From Mycolicibacterium peregrinum (GTDB taxonomy: Bacteria; Actinomycetota; Actinomycetes; Mycobacteriales; Mycobacteriaceae), in the NCBI RefSeq assembly GCF_001665625.1, contig NZ_LZSY01000185.1, positions 1-47,528 on the forward strand: a stretch of DNA of 47,528 nt. The letters are read 5' to 3'. Of this stretch, positions 32,454-40,965 are shown piece by piece. The notes under the pieces are model-generated. The model saw only the letters and a program-made list of their open reading frames with translations. It made no database searches and was not told the DNA's origin. The position numbers and the translations under genes are program-made. Numbering within the stretch: position 1 is the stretch's first letter; each line of letters opens with the position of its first letter.

Positions 32454-33663
32454 GCCGAGCGTTTTCGACGCGGGTCTGCCGACCCTCGACTACTCCGTCA
32501 CCGACACCCCGCAGCAGATCTATTCGCAGTTCCGGGAGGCTCAGGAAGTCGCGCCGATCGCACTGGGACCGATCGGGCCCGAAGTGCTGTCCTACGAGAT
32601 GGCGCGTGCCGTACTGCGCGATCCGCGGTTCGGGATCCCCCAGGGCATACACCTGTCTGCCCATGGCATCACGTCAGGTCCGTTGTGGGACAGGGTGACC
32701 CGCAGCATCCTGAACATGGAGGGCGAGGAACACCGCCGGTTGCGCAGCCTGGTCGCCCGGGCTTTCACCCCACGTGCCACCGCGCGCATGCACGACGCGA
32801 TCCACAGTGTCGTCAACGAATTGATCGACAGTATTCAGGACTCCGGCCGGTGCGAGTTCGTGGCAGACGTCGCGCGGCCGTATCCGATTCCGATCATCTG
32901 CGCCCTTTTCGGCGCACCACGCGAGGACTGGCAGCAATTCTCCCGCTGGGCCGAGGACATCTTCAAAATCGTCAGCTTCGACTGCGATCTCGCGCAGGAG
33001 GAGCCCGTCGTATTGAAGGCGTGGGGCGAGTTCGACGATTACATCGACCACATGATCGCCCACCGGCGTCGCCACCTGACCGATGATCTGCTGTCCGACC
33101 TGATCCGGATCGAAGACGGCGGCGACCGGCTGGACGCCGCCGAACTACGAATGCTGGCGTTCTCCATCCTGATCGCCGGAACCGACACCACCCGCAGCCA
33201 ACTGGCGGCTTCGATGCAGGTGCTCTGCGATCACCCCGACCAGTGGGCGCTGCTGCGGGAGCAGCCCGACCTGGCCATGCGCGCCGTCGAGGAAACCATG
33301 CGGCATTCGCCGTCGATGTGCAGCACCGTGCGCAGCGTCGCCGATGACGCCGAGATCGGCGACTACAGTTTTCCCGCAGGGACATTCATCATCGTGAACA
33401 CCTATGCGGCCAACCGTGATCAGTCCGTCTACGACGACCCGACCCGCTTCGACATCACCCGCGAGGGCCCGCCGCCGATCCTGACCTTCGGTGGCGGCGT
33501 GCATTACTGCCTGGGCGCCAACCTGGCCCGGCTCGAGCTGTCCGAGGCACTCACGATCCTGTCTCGCCGGCTTCCGAACCCTCGCGTGGCCGGACCGGTT
33601 CCCTGGAAGCCACTGCTCGGCCTGAGCGGCCCGACCAGCCTGCCGCTGGAGTTCGACCGATGA
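32446..33663 (+). CDS. Cytochrome P450, second copy
   Basis: The product has 405 residues. The heme-ligand Cys is C355 in FGGGVHYCLGANLARLE, the I-helix motif is IAGTDTTRSQ and the K-helix motif is EETMR. It is clearly diverged from the P450 at 28726, so the two probably act at different positions or steps. It has an eight-base overlap with the VOC gene and an ATGA overlap with the ERG2-like gene downstream. No ferredoxin gene is adjacent. Confidence 0.93.
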   Translation: MCKPSVFDAGLPTLDYSVTDTPQQIYSQFREAQEVAPIALGPIGPEVLSYEMARAVLRDPRFGIPQGIHLSAHGITSGPLWDRVTRSILNMEGEEHRRLRSLVARAFTPRATARMHDAIHSVVNELIDSIQDSGRCEFVADVARPYPIPIICALFGAPREDWQQFSRWAEDIFKIVSFDCDLAQEEPVVLKAWGEFDDYIDHMIAHRRRHLTDDLLSDLIRIEDGGDRLDAAELRMLAFSILIAGTDTTRSQLAASMQVLCDHPDQWALLREQPDLAMRAVEETMRHSPSMCSTVRSVADDAEIGDYSFPAGTFIIVNTYAANRDQSVYDDPTRFDITREGPPPILTFGGGVHYCLGANLARLELSEALTILSRRLPNPRVAGPVPWKPLLGLSGPTSLPLEFDR

Positions 33664-34229
33664 CGTACAAGATTGACCCGGATGTGCTGCACACCGTGGC
33701 CAAGCAGGTCGTCGGCCTGCCGCTGGAAGACGGCGGGCTACTCGCACACGCAATCGAACGGCTCGCCGCCGAGTATCCCGACCTGATCGACACCGGACCG
33801 GGACGGTGGGTGGGCAGCAAGGCCGGCGGAATCCTCGGCAAGGTCAGGTTCCTGTACTTCAGCCGCCGTGAGTATCTCGTGCTTTTCGGTTCCCCCACTG
33901 GGACACAGGGCTTCTCCGGACGCTACAAGCACGTCGACATCCACAAGTTCCTGCTCGCCGGACAGATCGACTCTTACGACCTCGATTCCGACGACATGGT
34001 GCCGTTGCCGACGCTGCTCCCCGGCGAGCGCACCTGTCTGGAGCGCGGGCATGCCCGCGGCCTGACCATCCACCCCGGGTCGTGGCACCTCGAATATGGC
34101 CGCGGCGCAGTCGTGACCACGCTGCCCTTCGCGATGGTCGACACGCTGCTGGTGTCTCTGGAGTTCGAATCCGTACGGCGTTCGACGGCCGAGTTCAGCA
34201 AGCTGGTCAGCCGGCGATTTCGCCGCTGA
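33660..34229 (+). CDS. ERG2/sigma-1 receptor family protein (sterol C8-isomerase fold)
   Basis: The product has 189 residues and can be aligned by eye with fungal ERG2 and animal sigma-1 receptor over almost its whole length. Shared landmarks are IDPDVL (5-10), AGG near 55-57, EYLVLFG (71-77) followed by GTQG and SGRY, PGE (121-123), HPGSWHLEYGRG (138-149) with the ligand-binding Glu at E145, and LPF-x3-DTL near 155-163. The N-terminal membrane helix of ERG2 is missing, so a soluble or peripheral protein is expected. ERG2 shifts the sterol double bond from C8 to C7. Being last in the P450 series, it may isomerise a polycyclic lipid; the substrate is unknown. Confidence 0.82.
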   Translation: MTYKIDPDVLHTVAKQVVGLPLEDGGLLAHAIERLAAEYPDLIDTGPGRWVGSKAGGILGKVRFLYFSRREYLVLFGSPTGTQGFSGRYKHVDIHKFLLAGQIDSYDLDSDDMVPLPTLLPGERTCLERGHARGLTIHPGSWHLEYGRGAVVTTLPFAMVDTLLVSLEFESVRRSTAEFSKLVSRRFRR

Positions 34230-34234
34230 CGCCG

Positions 34235-34260
34235 AACAGCCCCCGCAAGCAGGGGCTGTT
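34235..34260. terminator. Hairpin between convergent genes
   Basis: AACAGCCCC at 34235-34243 and its complement at 34252-34260 form a 9-bp stem with an 8-base loop. It lies between the ERG2-like gene and the convergent SRPBCC gene and probably ends transcription from both sides. U-runs are short. Confidence 0.6.
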
Positions 34261-34269
34261 TGCGAGAAA

Positions 34270-34719
34270 CTACGACGACGCGTAGAGCGCCTTGAACTTG
34301 TTCAGCGACTGCTGGATATCGCCCTTGAGCGCGGCGGCGACCACCATGCCGATCGGCCCGAACAGGGCGGGCCCACCGAGATGTACGTCGAACGACACTT
34401 TCGCGCCCTCTCCGCCATCCACCTGGGCCGGCGTGATCTTTCCGATCAGCTTGACCTTTACCCCGCCACGGCCATCGCCGTTGAGGGTCAGGGACTGCGG
34501 CGGCTTGTAGTTCACCAGCGTCCACTTCACGCGGTTCAACATGCCCTTGACCTCGACGATCGAGTCGATGACCGTGCCCTTTTCCAGGGTTTCGGGCAGC
34601 TTCGAACGCCACGCCCGGTGGATGCTGAGCCACTCGTCGTAACGGGACAGATCTGAGGCGTACTCCCACGCCTTCTCCGGCGGCAACGGAACATCGACGG
34701 AGACAGACAATTTGGCCAT
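34270..34719 (-). CDS. SRPBCC family protein, Rv0910 homologue
   Basis: The product has 149 residues, starts MAKLSVSVDVPLPPEKAWEY and ends in a long amphipathic helix, typical of the SRPBCC/polyketide cyclase-like fold that binds hydrophobic ligands. It closely resembles M. tuberculosis Rv0910 as I remember it (segments LPETLEKGTV, LNGDGRGGVKVKLIGK, GGPALFGPIGM). Rv0910 has been reported as the toxin partner of Rv0909. The small Rv0909-like gene lies directly upstream, three bases away, so the pair is conserved. Whether toxicity is the natural role is uncertain. Confidence 0.86.
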   Translation of the reverse strand: MAKLSVSVDVPLPPEKAWEYASDLSRYDEWLSIHRAWRSKLPETLEKGTVIDSIVEVKGMLNRVKWTLVNYKPPQSLTLNGDGRGGVKVKLIGKITPAQVDGGEGAKVSFDVHLGGPALFGPIGMVVAAALKGDIQQSLNKFKALYASS

Positions 34720-34722
34720 AAC

Positions 34723-34902
34723 TTACTGCTGCGGTTCTTCCTTGTTGAGGGCGTTCTTCGCCGCTTCTTGCGCCTTGTCGACATGCTGGCTGTACTTGCC
34801 CTGCGTCTTCTCGTCGACGATGTCGCCGGCCTTGTCGATGACCTGCTCCACCTTGTCAGCGTTCTGCGACAACAGGCTCTTGGCCTTGTCCAGGAATCCC
34901 AT
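34723..34902 (-). CDS. Rv0909-like small protein, partner of the SRPBCC protein
   Basis: The product has 59 residues beginning MGFLDKAKSLLSQNADKVEQ, and the rest (GDIVDEKTQGKYSQHVDKAQ) is predicted helical and highly charged. It matches the pattern of M. tuberculosis Rv0909, reported as the antitoxin of Rv0910, and of the broader antitoxin-like family of small Lys/Asp-rich proteins. The stop is three bases before the SRPBCC start, so the two are co-transcribed. The purine-rich stretch AGGGTGG upstream may serve as ribosome site. Confidence 0.83.
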   Translation of the reverse strand: MGFLDKAKSLLSQNADKVEQVIDKAGDIVDEKTQGKYSQHVDKAQEAAKNALNKEEPQQ

Positions 34903-34960
34903 CAGCCCACCCTATCTTCTCGATTCTCGACTGAACGCTGGCCATTCTCCCCGCAGCCAG

Positions 34961-37453
34961 CTATCTCCACAACCGGCGCTTCTCCCCCAGGACCCTCCCC
35001 TGAACCCACCAGAGCACCTCCACCAGCGATGCTCCGACCAGGCCGATGCCCAGCGCAACCGCGGTGACCTTGAGGTTCGACGGATCAAGCATGAACAGGC
35101 GTTGAGCCAACGGCAAACAAAAAATCAGCACGTATGCCAACCCGGAAAACGCGACCAGGGCCACGCGCCACCACTCATAGGGGCGGGCCACCACCGACAG
35201 CACCCACAGTGAGGACACCAGCAACGTGATCAGCGCCGCCGTCGAGGCCTGCGTCTGCTCCGTCAGATCGGCATCCCGGCCCTGATACGCCACCAGGTAG
35301 GAGATGAAAGTTACGGTGCCGACCACCAGGCCGGAGGGCAGTGCGGCCGTCATCACCCGCCGCACGAAACCCGTGTGGGCGCGCTCGGTGTTCGGGGCCA
35401 GCGACAGGACGAACGCCGGGATACCGATGGTGAACCAGGCCGCGATGGTCACGTGGATCGGTTGGAACGGGAACAACAGCGGGTCGGTGCCGAACAACTT
35501 GGACGACAATCCGGCCAGCGCAACCAGGATCGCCAACAACACCGAGTACACGGTCTTGGTGAGGAACAGATTCGAGACGCGTTCGATGTTGCCGATCACC
35601 CGCCGGCCCTCACCGACCACATAGGGCAGCGTGGCGAACTTGTTGTCCAGCAACACGATCTGCGCCACCGCACGCGACGCCGAACTGCCCGAGCCCATCG
35701 CGACGCCGATGTCGGCATCCTTGAGGGCCAGCACGTCGTTGACGCCGTCACCGGTCATCGCCACCGTGTGTCCGCGTGACTGCAGGGCGTGCACCATGGC
35801 CCGCTTCTGATCCGGACGCACTCGGCCGAACGTCGTGTATTCGTCCAGGGTTTCGGCCAACTGCTCAGGTTCGTGAGGCAACTGCCGGGCATCCATCGTC
35901 TCGCCGTGCAGTCCGAGCTTGCCCGCCACCGCACCCACCGACACCGCGTTGTCCCCGGAGATCACCTTGACCGAAACATGCTGGGAAGCGAAGTATTCGA
36001 TGGTGTCAGCGGCATCGGGACGGATCCGCTGCTCCAGCACCACCAATGCGACCGGGGTGACCGTGCCCGGGGCCTGCGGCGCGTCGACCGCCAGGTCGGA
36101 CGACCCGACCAGCAGCACCCGCAGCCCCTGGGCCCCGATCTGCTCGGCTTCCTCGGCCACCGGTGAGCTGGAGTCCAACAACACATCCGGGGCGCCGATC
36201 ACCCAGTTGCCGTACTCGCCGTAGGACGCACCGCTCCATTTGGTGGCGGACTTGAACGGGGCCGTCGCGGTGGCCTTCCATCCCGGCGGCGTCGCGAAAG
36301 CCTCGGCGATGGCCAGCATGCTCGCATTGGGCCGGGCGTCATCGGCAGCCAACTGTGCCAACGCCTCCGTGACGGTATTCTCGCGATCCCCGTGGCAGTG
36401 CTTCAGATCGCTGACCCGCATACCGTTTTCGGTCAACGTACCGGTCTTGTCCGCGCACACCACGTCGACGCGGGCCAGACCTTCGATCGCCGGAAGCTCG
36501 TTGACCAGGCACTGGCGTCGGCCCAACCGCACCACCCCGACCGCGAATGCGATCGACGTCATCAGCACCAGGCCCTCGGGCACCATCGGCACCAAGGCTC
36601 CCACCATGCGCAACACCGGTTCATGCCACACCGCATCGGTGGTGAAGACCTGACTCACGATGATTGCCAGCGACTCTCGCCAGCCGCCCTCGTTGGCGAC
36701 GATGTCGTGGTAGGTCCGCTTGAGCGAGTCCAGGACCCGAGGGTCGGTGGTGAACAGCTGGGTGTAGATGGTGAGCAGGCCGGCGGGCACCAGCAGGTAG
36801 GTGATGAACTGCAGGATCTTGTTGATGCCGTTGCGCAGTTCGGATTTCACCAGCGTGAACTTGGAGGCCTCCTCGGCGAGCTTGGCGGCGTACGCCTCGT
36901 GCCCGACCTTGGTGGCGCGGTAGGCGCCGGAACCGGCGACCACGAAACTGCCCGACATCACCGCATCACCCACGGCTTTGACGATCGGATCGGCCTCGCC
37001 GGTCAACAGCGACTCGTCGACCTCAAGGTTGGAATCCTCGATGATCTCGCCGTCCACCACGATCTGATCGCCCGGGCCGAGTTCGATGATGTCGTCGAGC
37101 ACGACCTCGGCGGGCAGCACCGCGCGGCTACCGGATTCTCTCCGCACCGTGGGCTTGGCCTGTCCGACGATGGCCAGCTTGTCCAGGGTCTGCTTGGCCC
37201 GGATCTCCTGGATGATGCCGATGGCGCTGTTGGCGATGATCAGCAGGCCGAACGCCCCGTTGATCAACGAACCGGTGGACAGCACGATCAGAAACAGCAC
37301 ACCCAGGATCGCGTTGATCCGGGTGAACACGTTGCCGCGGATGATCTCGGAGATGCTGCGCGCCGCACGCGTCGGGACGTCGTTGCTCTTACCCTCGGCT
37401 ACCCGCTGGGCCACCTCGGCATCGGTGAGACCAGTGACATTGATCGTCGTCAT
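34961..37453 (-). CDS. ctpE: CtpE, cation-transporting P-type ATPase
   Basis: The product has 830 residues. The phosphorylation motif DKTGT starts at D335, TGEAD marks the actuator domain, the ATP-domain hinge is TGDGVND, and the fourth membrane segment carries MVPEGL. Gene order with the flanking Rv0909/Rv0910 and Rv0906/echA6/accD3 homologues matches M. tuberculosis ctpE (Rv0908). Published work on mycobacterial CtpE supports Ca2+ uptake. About ten membrane segments are visible, with a long C-terminal membrane region. The ATG has GAGGA about 11 bases upstream. Confidence 0.93.
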   Translation of the reverse strand: MTTINVTGLTDAEVAQRVAEGKSNDVPTRAARSISEIIRGNVFTRINAILGVLFLIVLSTGSLINGAFGLLIIANSAIGIIQEIRAKQTLDKLAIVGQAKPTVRRESGSRAVLPAEVVLDDIIELGPGDQIVVDGEIIEDSNLEVDESLLTGEADPIVKAVGDAVMSGSFVVAGSGAYRATKVGHEAYAAKLAEEASKFTLVKSELRNGINKILQFITYLLVPAGLLTIYTQLFTTDPRVLDSLKRTYHDIVANEGGWRESLAIIVSQVFTTDAVWHEPVLRMVGALVPMVPEGLVLMTSIAFAVGVVRLGRRQCLVNELPAIEGLARVDVVCADKTGTLTENGMRVSDLKHCHGDRENTVTEALAQLAADDARPNASMLAIAEAFATPPGWKATATAPFKSATKWSGASYGEYGNWVIGAPDVLLDSSSPVAEEAEQIGAQGLRVLLVGSSDLAVDAPQAPGTVTPVALVVLEQRIRPDAADTIEYFASQHVSVKVISGDNAVSVGAVAGKLGLHGETMDARQLPHEPEQLAETLDEYTTFGRVRPDQKRAMVHALQSRGHTVAMTGDGVNDVLALKDADIGVAMGSGSSASRAVAQIVLLDNKFATLPYVVGEGRRVIGNIERVSNLFLTKTVYSVLLAILVALAGLSSKLFGTDPLLFPFQPIHVTIAAWFTIGIPAFVLSLAPNTERAHTGFVRRVMTAALPSGLVVGTVTFISYLVAYQGRDADLTEQTQASTAALITLLVSSLWVLSVVARPYEWWRVALVAFSGLAYVLIFCLPLAQRLFMLDPSNLKVTAVALGIGLVGASLVEVLWWVQGRVLGEKRRLWR

Positions 37454-37519
37454 CCGCGAAAAGTCCTCGTCCCGTCGGTGTCGTGGAGCTCAAGCCGTCA
37501 GTTTGCCACCGGAAACCGG

Positions 37520-38635
37520 TCAGAACTCCCACCACGGGTCGAGTGCCGCGGACGCGGCGTCCACCCGCTGCCCCGGGCGCGGCACCGCGATCTGCACCCC
37601 GGCCGGATCGGCCGCAGTCAGCAATCGGCGCACCGGCTCGGCCCACGGGTGCGGCGCCAGCCGGAACGTCGCCCAGTGGACCGGCACCAACAACCCGGAA
37701 TCGGCGACGTCCAGATGGGCGCGCACCGCCTCCTCTGGATTCATGTGGATGTCGGGCCAACTCGGGTGATACGCCCCGACCGGAAGCAGGGTCAGATCGA
37801 AAGGCCCGTATTCCGAACCGATCTCGGCGAAGCTCTTGGTGTAGCCGGTGTCTCCGCCGAAGAAAGCCCGGTGCTGCGGCCCGACGAAGGCCCACGACGC
37901 CCACAGCGTGGTGTTGCGCTGGAACAGACGCCCGGAGAAGTGCCGGGCCGGCGTGCACACCAGGGTCAGCTCGCCGATCCGGTGGCTCTCGTTCCAGTCC
38001 AGCTCGATGATCCGCTCTTCGGGTATCCGCCATTTGCGCAGATGCGCCCCGATACCCAGCGGCACCACGAACGGCGCCCGCTGGGTCCGGACCAACCCCA
38101 GGACCGTCTCGATATCGAGATGGTCGTAGTGATCGTGGCTGATCACCACGGCGTCCACGGCCGGCAGAGCTTCCAGCGGCAGCGGCGGCTCATGCAGCCG
38201 CTGCGGGCCCACCACGCGCGACGGCGAACAGCGACGGCTCCACACGGGATCGGTCAGCACCCGGTACCCGTCGATCTCCACCAGCGCGGTGGAATGGCCA
38301 AACCAGGACACCGCGCACGACGCGGCTTCTCCGCCGTCGTTTTCGGTGGGTTCGGCGAGCGGGATCGGCCCCGGCGGCCGGCTGGCCGAACGCGAGCTGA
38401 GCATCTCGCTGAGCAGCATGCGCCACTCTTCCCGGCTCATGGTGACGCCGGGAGAGGCCGGCTCGATGTTGACGAACACACCGTCGGCGTACTGCAGGGA
38501 CCGCTGCGCCACCGGGCGGATGTCGCGGGGCAGTGCCCCCACCGACGCGTAGGTGCCGTTCAGCGCACGCACCAACCACCCGCCGGCGAGCAGTGAAGCC
38601 GACCTGACACCCAACCGAAGCGCAGCGCCCAGCAT
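37520..38635 (-). CDS. Metallo-beta-lactamase-fold hydrolase, Rv0906 homologue
   Basis: The product has 371 residues. The metal-binding motif is SHDHYDHLD (H-x-H-x-D-H) and later histidines occur in TPARHFSGR and PVHWATF. The layout, with the sequence WFGHSTALVEIDG before the first metal motif, resembles the NAPE-PLD/UlaG-like branch that cleaves phosphodiester or lactone bonds. The N-terminus has a moderately hydrophobic stretch (MLGAALRLGVRSASLLAGGWLV by pattern, residues 1-22) that could anchor or export it. It begins one base after the echA6 stop. In M. tuberculosis the homologue is Rv0906. Confidence 0.86.
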   Translation of the reverse strand: MLGAALRLGVRSASLLAGGWLVRALNGTYASVGALPRDIRPVAQRSLQYADGVFVNIEPASPGVTMSREEWRMLLSEMLSSRSASRPPGPIPLAEPTENDGGEAASCAVSWFGHSTALVEIDGYRVLTDPVWSRRCSPSRVVGPQRLHEPPLPLEALPAVDAVVISHDHYDHLDIETVLGLVRTQRAPFVVPLGIGAHLRKWRIPEERIIELDWNESHRIGELTLVCTPARHFSGRLFQRNTTLWASWAFVGPQHRAFFGGDTGYTKSFAEIGSEYGPFDLTLLPVGAYHPSWPDIHMNPEEAVRAHLDVADSGLLVPVHWATFRLAPHPWAEPVRRLLTAADPAGVQIAVPRPGQRVDAASAALDPWWEF

Positions 38636-38636
38636 G

Positions 38637-39371
38637 TCAGGCCCCGGTGAAGTTCGGCGGCCGCTTCTCGATCCGGGCCACCTGGGCTTCGATGACGTCC
38701 TGACTGCCCCACGCCTTGTCGAACAGCTCCTTGTGGGCGGGCCACGACTCCTCGTAGGCGCCGTCGTCGTTGAGCACCCGCTTGGCGTGCTGCAGCGCCA
38801 GCGGGGCGAACCCGGCGAGCTCGGCGGCCCACTTCTGGGCGTCGGCCAGCGTGCCGATGCGGTTGGCCATGCCGGTCTGCAGCGCGGTCTCCGCGGTGAG
38901 CCTTTCGGCGCCGAGCAGCATGCCGCGTGCCCGACCGTAACCCACCAGCGAGGTCAGTCGCCGGATGCTCCAGTTGTCCAAGGCCAGGCCGTACTTCGCG
39001 ACCGGGAACTGGAAGTAGGCCTCGGGGGCGACGACCCGCAGATCGCAGATCATCGACAAGATGACGCCCGCACCGATCGCCGGGCCGTTGATCGCACCGA
39101 TGACCGGAACCGGTGCCTTGTCGATCGCCAGGTTCAGCGCCAGGGCCTTGTCGGGGAGCTTCTCGGCCATGCCCGCGGCGTCGGTCAGGTCCGCGCCCGA
39201 GCTGAACACCGGGCCCGCGCCGGTCAGCACGATGGCCCGGATGTCCTGCTCAGCGGCATGCTCGACCGCTTCCCGCAAGCTGTCGACAAGCTCGCAGTTC
39301 AGCGCGTTGCGCCGCTCCTCGCGTTGCAGTTCCAGGGTCAGGACACTGCCGTCTCTGGTCACACCAATCAT
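38637..39371 (-). CDS. echA6: EchA6, enoyl-CoA hydratase-like lipid carrier
   Basis: The product has 244 residues. It strongly resembles M. tuberculosis EchA6: MIGVTRDG start, QREERRNALN, SSGADL, AINGPAIGAG, ALDNWSIRRL and the C-terminal KELFDKAWGSQDVIEAQVAR. The crotonase fold is complete, but the usual catalytic Glu pair does not appear in the expected positions, in line with published work that EchA6 is catalytically inactive and carries acyl-CoAs to FAS-II for mycolic acid synthesis. Its start lies at the symmetric promoter shared with accD3. Confidence 0.92.
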   Translation of the reverse strand: MIGVTRDGSVLTLELQREERRNALNCELVDSLREAVEHAAEQDIRAIVLTGAGPVFSSGADLTDAAGMAEKLPDKALALNLAIDKAPVPVIGAINGPAIGAGVILSMICDLRVVAPEAYFQFPVAKYGLALDNWSIRRLTSLVGYGRARGMLLGAERLTAETALQTGMANRIGTLADAQKWAAELAGFAPLALQHAKRVLNDDGAYEESWPAHKELFDKAWGSQDVIEAQVARIEKRPPNFTGA

Positions 39372-39397
39372 GCGGCCAGCCTATATACGCTGGGCGC
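39372..39397. promoter_or_regulatory. Symmetric bidirectional promoter between echA6 and accD3
   Basis: The gap is 26 bases: 10 bases, TATATA at 39382-39387, and 10 bases. TATATA is its own complement, so it can act as -10 box on both strands. Each start codon begins 10 bases from it, so both mRNAs would be leaderless or nearly so. The flanks match each other as inverted repeats in 8 of 10 positions. Confidence 0.62.
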
Positions 39398-40870
39398 GTG
39401 AGTCGGATCGGCGCCCGCGCGCTTCGTGATGCAGTGCTCGACGAAGGCTCGTTCCGCAGCTGGGACGCCCCGCCCCTGGACGTCGCGCGTTCCGAGGATT
39501 ACCAGCGCGAACTGGCCGAGGCGTCGGCGAAGACCGGGCTCGACGAATCCGTGCTGACCGGCGAGGGCACCATTTTCGGCCGCCGGGTGGCCGTGGTGGC
39601 CTGCGAGTTCGATTTCCTGGCCGGATCGATCGGGGTCGCCGCCGCCGAGCGGATCACCGCCGCGGTGACGAGAGCCACAGCCGAGCGGCTGCCGATCCTG
39701 GCTTCCCCGAGCTCCGGCGGGACCCGGATGCAGGAAGGCACCGTGGCTTTTCTGCAGATGGTCAAGATCGCCGCCGCCGTCGAACTGCACAAGCAGGCTC
39801 ACCTGCCCTACCTCGTCTACCTGCGGCATCCCACAACCGGCGGGGTGTTCGCCTCCTGGGGTTCACTCGGGCACGTCACCGCCGCCGAGCCCGGCGCGCT
39901 GATCGGTTTCCTCGGGCCCAGGGTGTACGAGCACCTGTACGGCGAACCGTTCCCGTCCGGCGTGCAGACCGCCGAGAATCTGCACGCCCACGGCGTGATC
40001 GACGGGGTGGTGCCCCTCGCACTGCTACGCGACACCCTGGACCGCACGCTGCGGGTGGTCGTGGACACCCCTGTCCCGCCGCCTGCGCCCACGGCCCCTG
40101 AACCACTGCCCGACGTGCCCGCCTGGGAGTCGGTGCTGGCCTCGCGGCGGCCCGACCGCCCAGGAGTGGGGTACCTGTTGCGGCACGGAGCGACGGACCG
40201 GGTGCTGCTCTCCGGGACCGAACGCGGCGAGGCCGCGACGATGCTGCTGGCCCTGGCCCGCTTCGGTGGGCAGCCCGCGGTGGTGCTCGGCCAGCGCCGT
40301 AGCGAGGGTGGGCTGGTCGGACCCGGCGCGCTGCGTGAGGCCCGCCGGGGCATGGCCTTGGCGGCCGGACTGCAGCTGCCGCTGGTCCTGGTGATCGACA
40401 CCCCGGGCCCAGCCCTGTCGATCGAGGCCGAGCAGGGCGGGCTGGCCGGCGAGATCGCCCGCTGCCTGGCCGAATTGGTCACGCTGGACACCCCGACGGT
40501 GTCGGTGCTGATGGGCCAGGGCAGCGGCGGGCCCGCCCTGGCGATGGTGCCCGCCGACCGGGTGCTGGCCGCGGCCAACGGCTGGCTCGCGCCCCTGCCG
40601 CCCGAGGGGGCCAGCGCGATCGTCTTCCGCGATACCGCTCATGCCGCCGAACTTGCTGCCGCACAAGGGGTTCGGTCGACAGACCTGCTGCGGGCCGGCA
40701 TCGTCGATGTGATCGTGCCCGAGCATCCCGACGCCGCAGACGAGCCGCGGGCCTTCACCCAGCGACTGTCGACCGCGATCGGCAGCGAGCTTTCCCAGTT
40801 GCGTGCGGTGCCCGGCGAGCAGCGACTGCAGACTCGGATGGACCGCTACCGGCGCATCGGGTTGGCCTGA
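39398..40870 (+). CDS. accD3: AccD3, acyl-CoA carboxylase carboxyltransferase-like subunit
   Basis: The product has 490 residues with the crotonase-type carboxyltransferase halves: SSGGTRMQEG and GGVFASWGSLG in the first, and DTPGPALSIEAEQGG and GQGSGGPALAM in the second. Its position beside echA6 and ctpE matches M. tuberculosis accD3 (Rv0904c). Acyl-CoA carboxylases make malonyl- or methylmalonyl-CoA for lipid synthesis; the specific substrate of AccD3 is not settled. The GTG start has no ribosome site but sits 10 bases after the TATATA box, so leaderless translation is likely. Confidence 0.91.
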   Translation: MSRIGARALRDAVLDEGSFRSWDAPPLDVARSEDYQRELAEASAKTGLDESVLTGEGTIFGRRVAVVACEFDFLAGSIGVAAAERITAAVTRATAERLPILASPSSGGTRMQEGTVAFLQMVKIAAAVELHKQAHLPYLVYLRHPTTGGVFASWGSLGHVTAAEPGALIGFLGPRVYEHLYGEPFPSGVQTAENLHAHGVIDGVVPLALLRDTLDRTLRVVVDTPVPPPAPTAPEPLPDVPAWESVLASRRPDRPGVGYLLRHGATDRVLLSGTERGEAATMLLALARFGGQPAVVLGQRRSEGGLVGPGALREARRGMALAAGLQLPLVLVIDTPGPALSIEAEQGGLAGEIARCLAELVTLDTPTVSVLMGQGSGGPALAMVPADRVLAAANGWLAPLPPEGASAIVFRDTAHAAELAAAQGVRSTDLLRAGIVDVIVPEHPDAADEPRAFTQRLSTAIGSELSQLRAVPGEQRLQTRMDRYRRIGLA

Positions 40871-40898
40871 GCTTCTCCGATTCCGGCACCGCCCAGAT

Positions 40899-40943
40899 CA
40901 ACGCTGTGGTCGCTCGGCTCGAGGATTCACGACCATAGCGTTG
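40899..40943. terminator. Hairpin between convergent accD3 and YhgE/Pip genes
   Basis: The arms 40899-40912 and 40930-40943 pair at 13 of 14 positions around a 17-base loop. A smaller GCTC/GAGC hairpin followed by TTTT lies just downstream at 40942-40961. This probably ends transcription in both directions. The 95-bp gap holds nothing else that I can see. Confidence 0.65.
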
Positions 40944-40965
40944 CTCTCGGGAGCTTTTGCGAGGC

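Noticed and set aside
34270..34902. Novel toxin-antitoxin system
   Set aside because: The pair matches Rv0910/Rv0909, already described in M. tuberculosis; it is listed as a feature but not as new.
37454..37519. Rv0907 homologue between ctpE and the Rv0906 homologue
   Set aside because: The gap is only 66 bases and has no room for a gene, so the gene is absent here or lies elsewhere.
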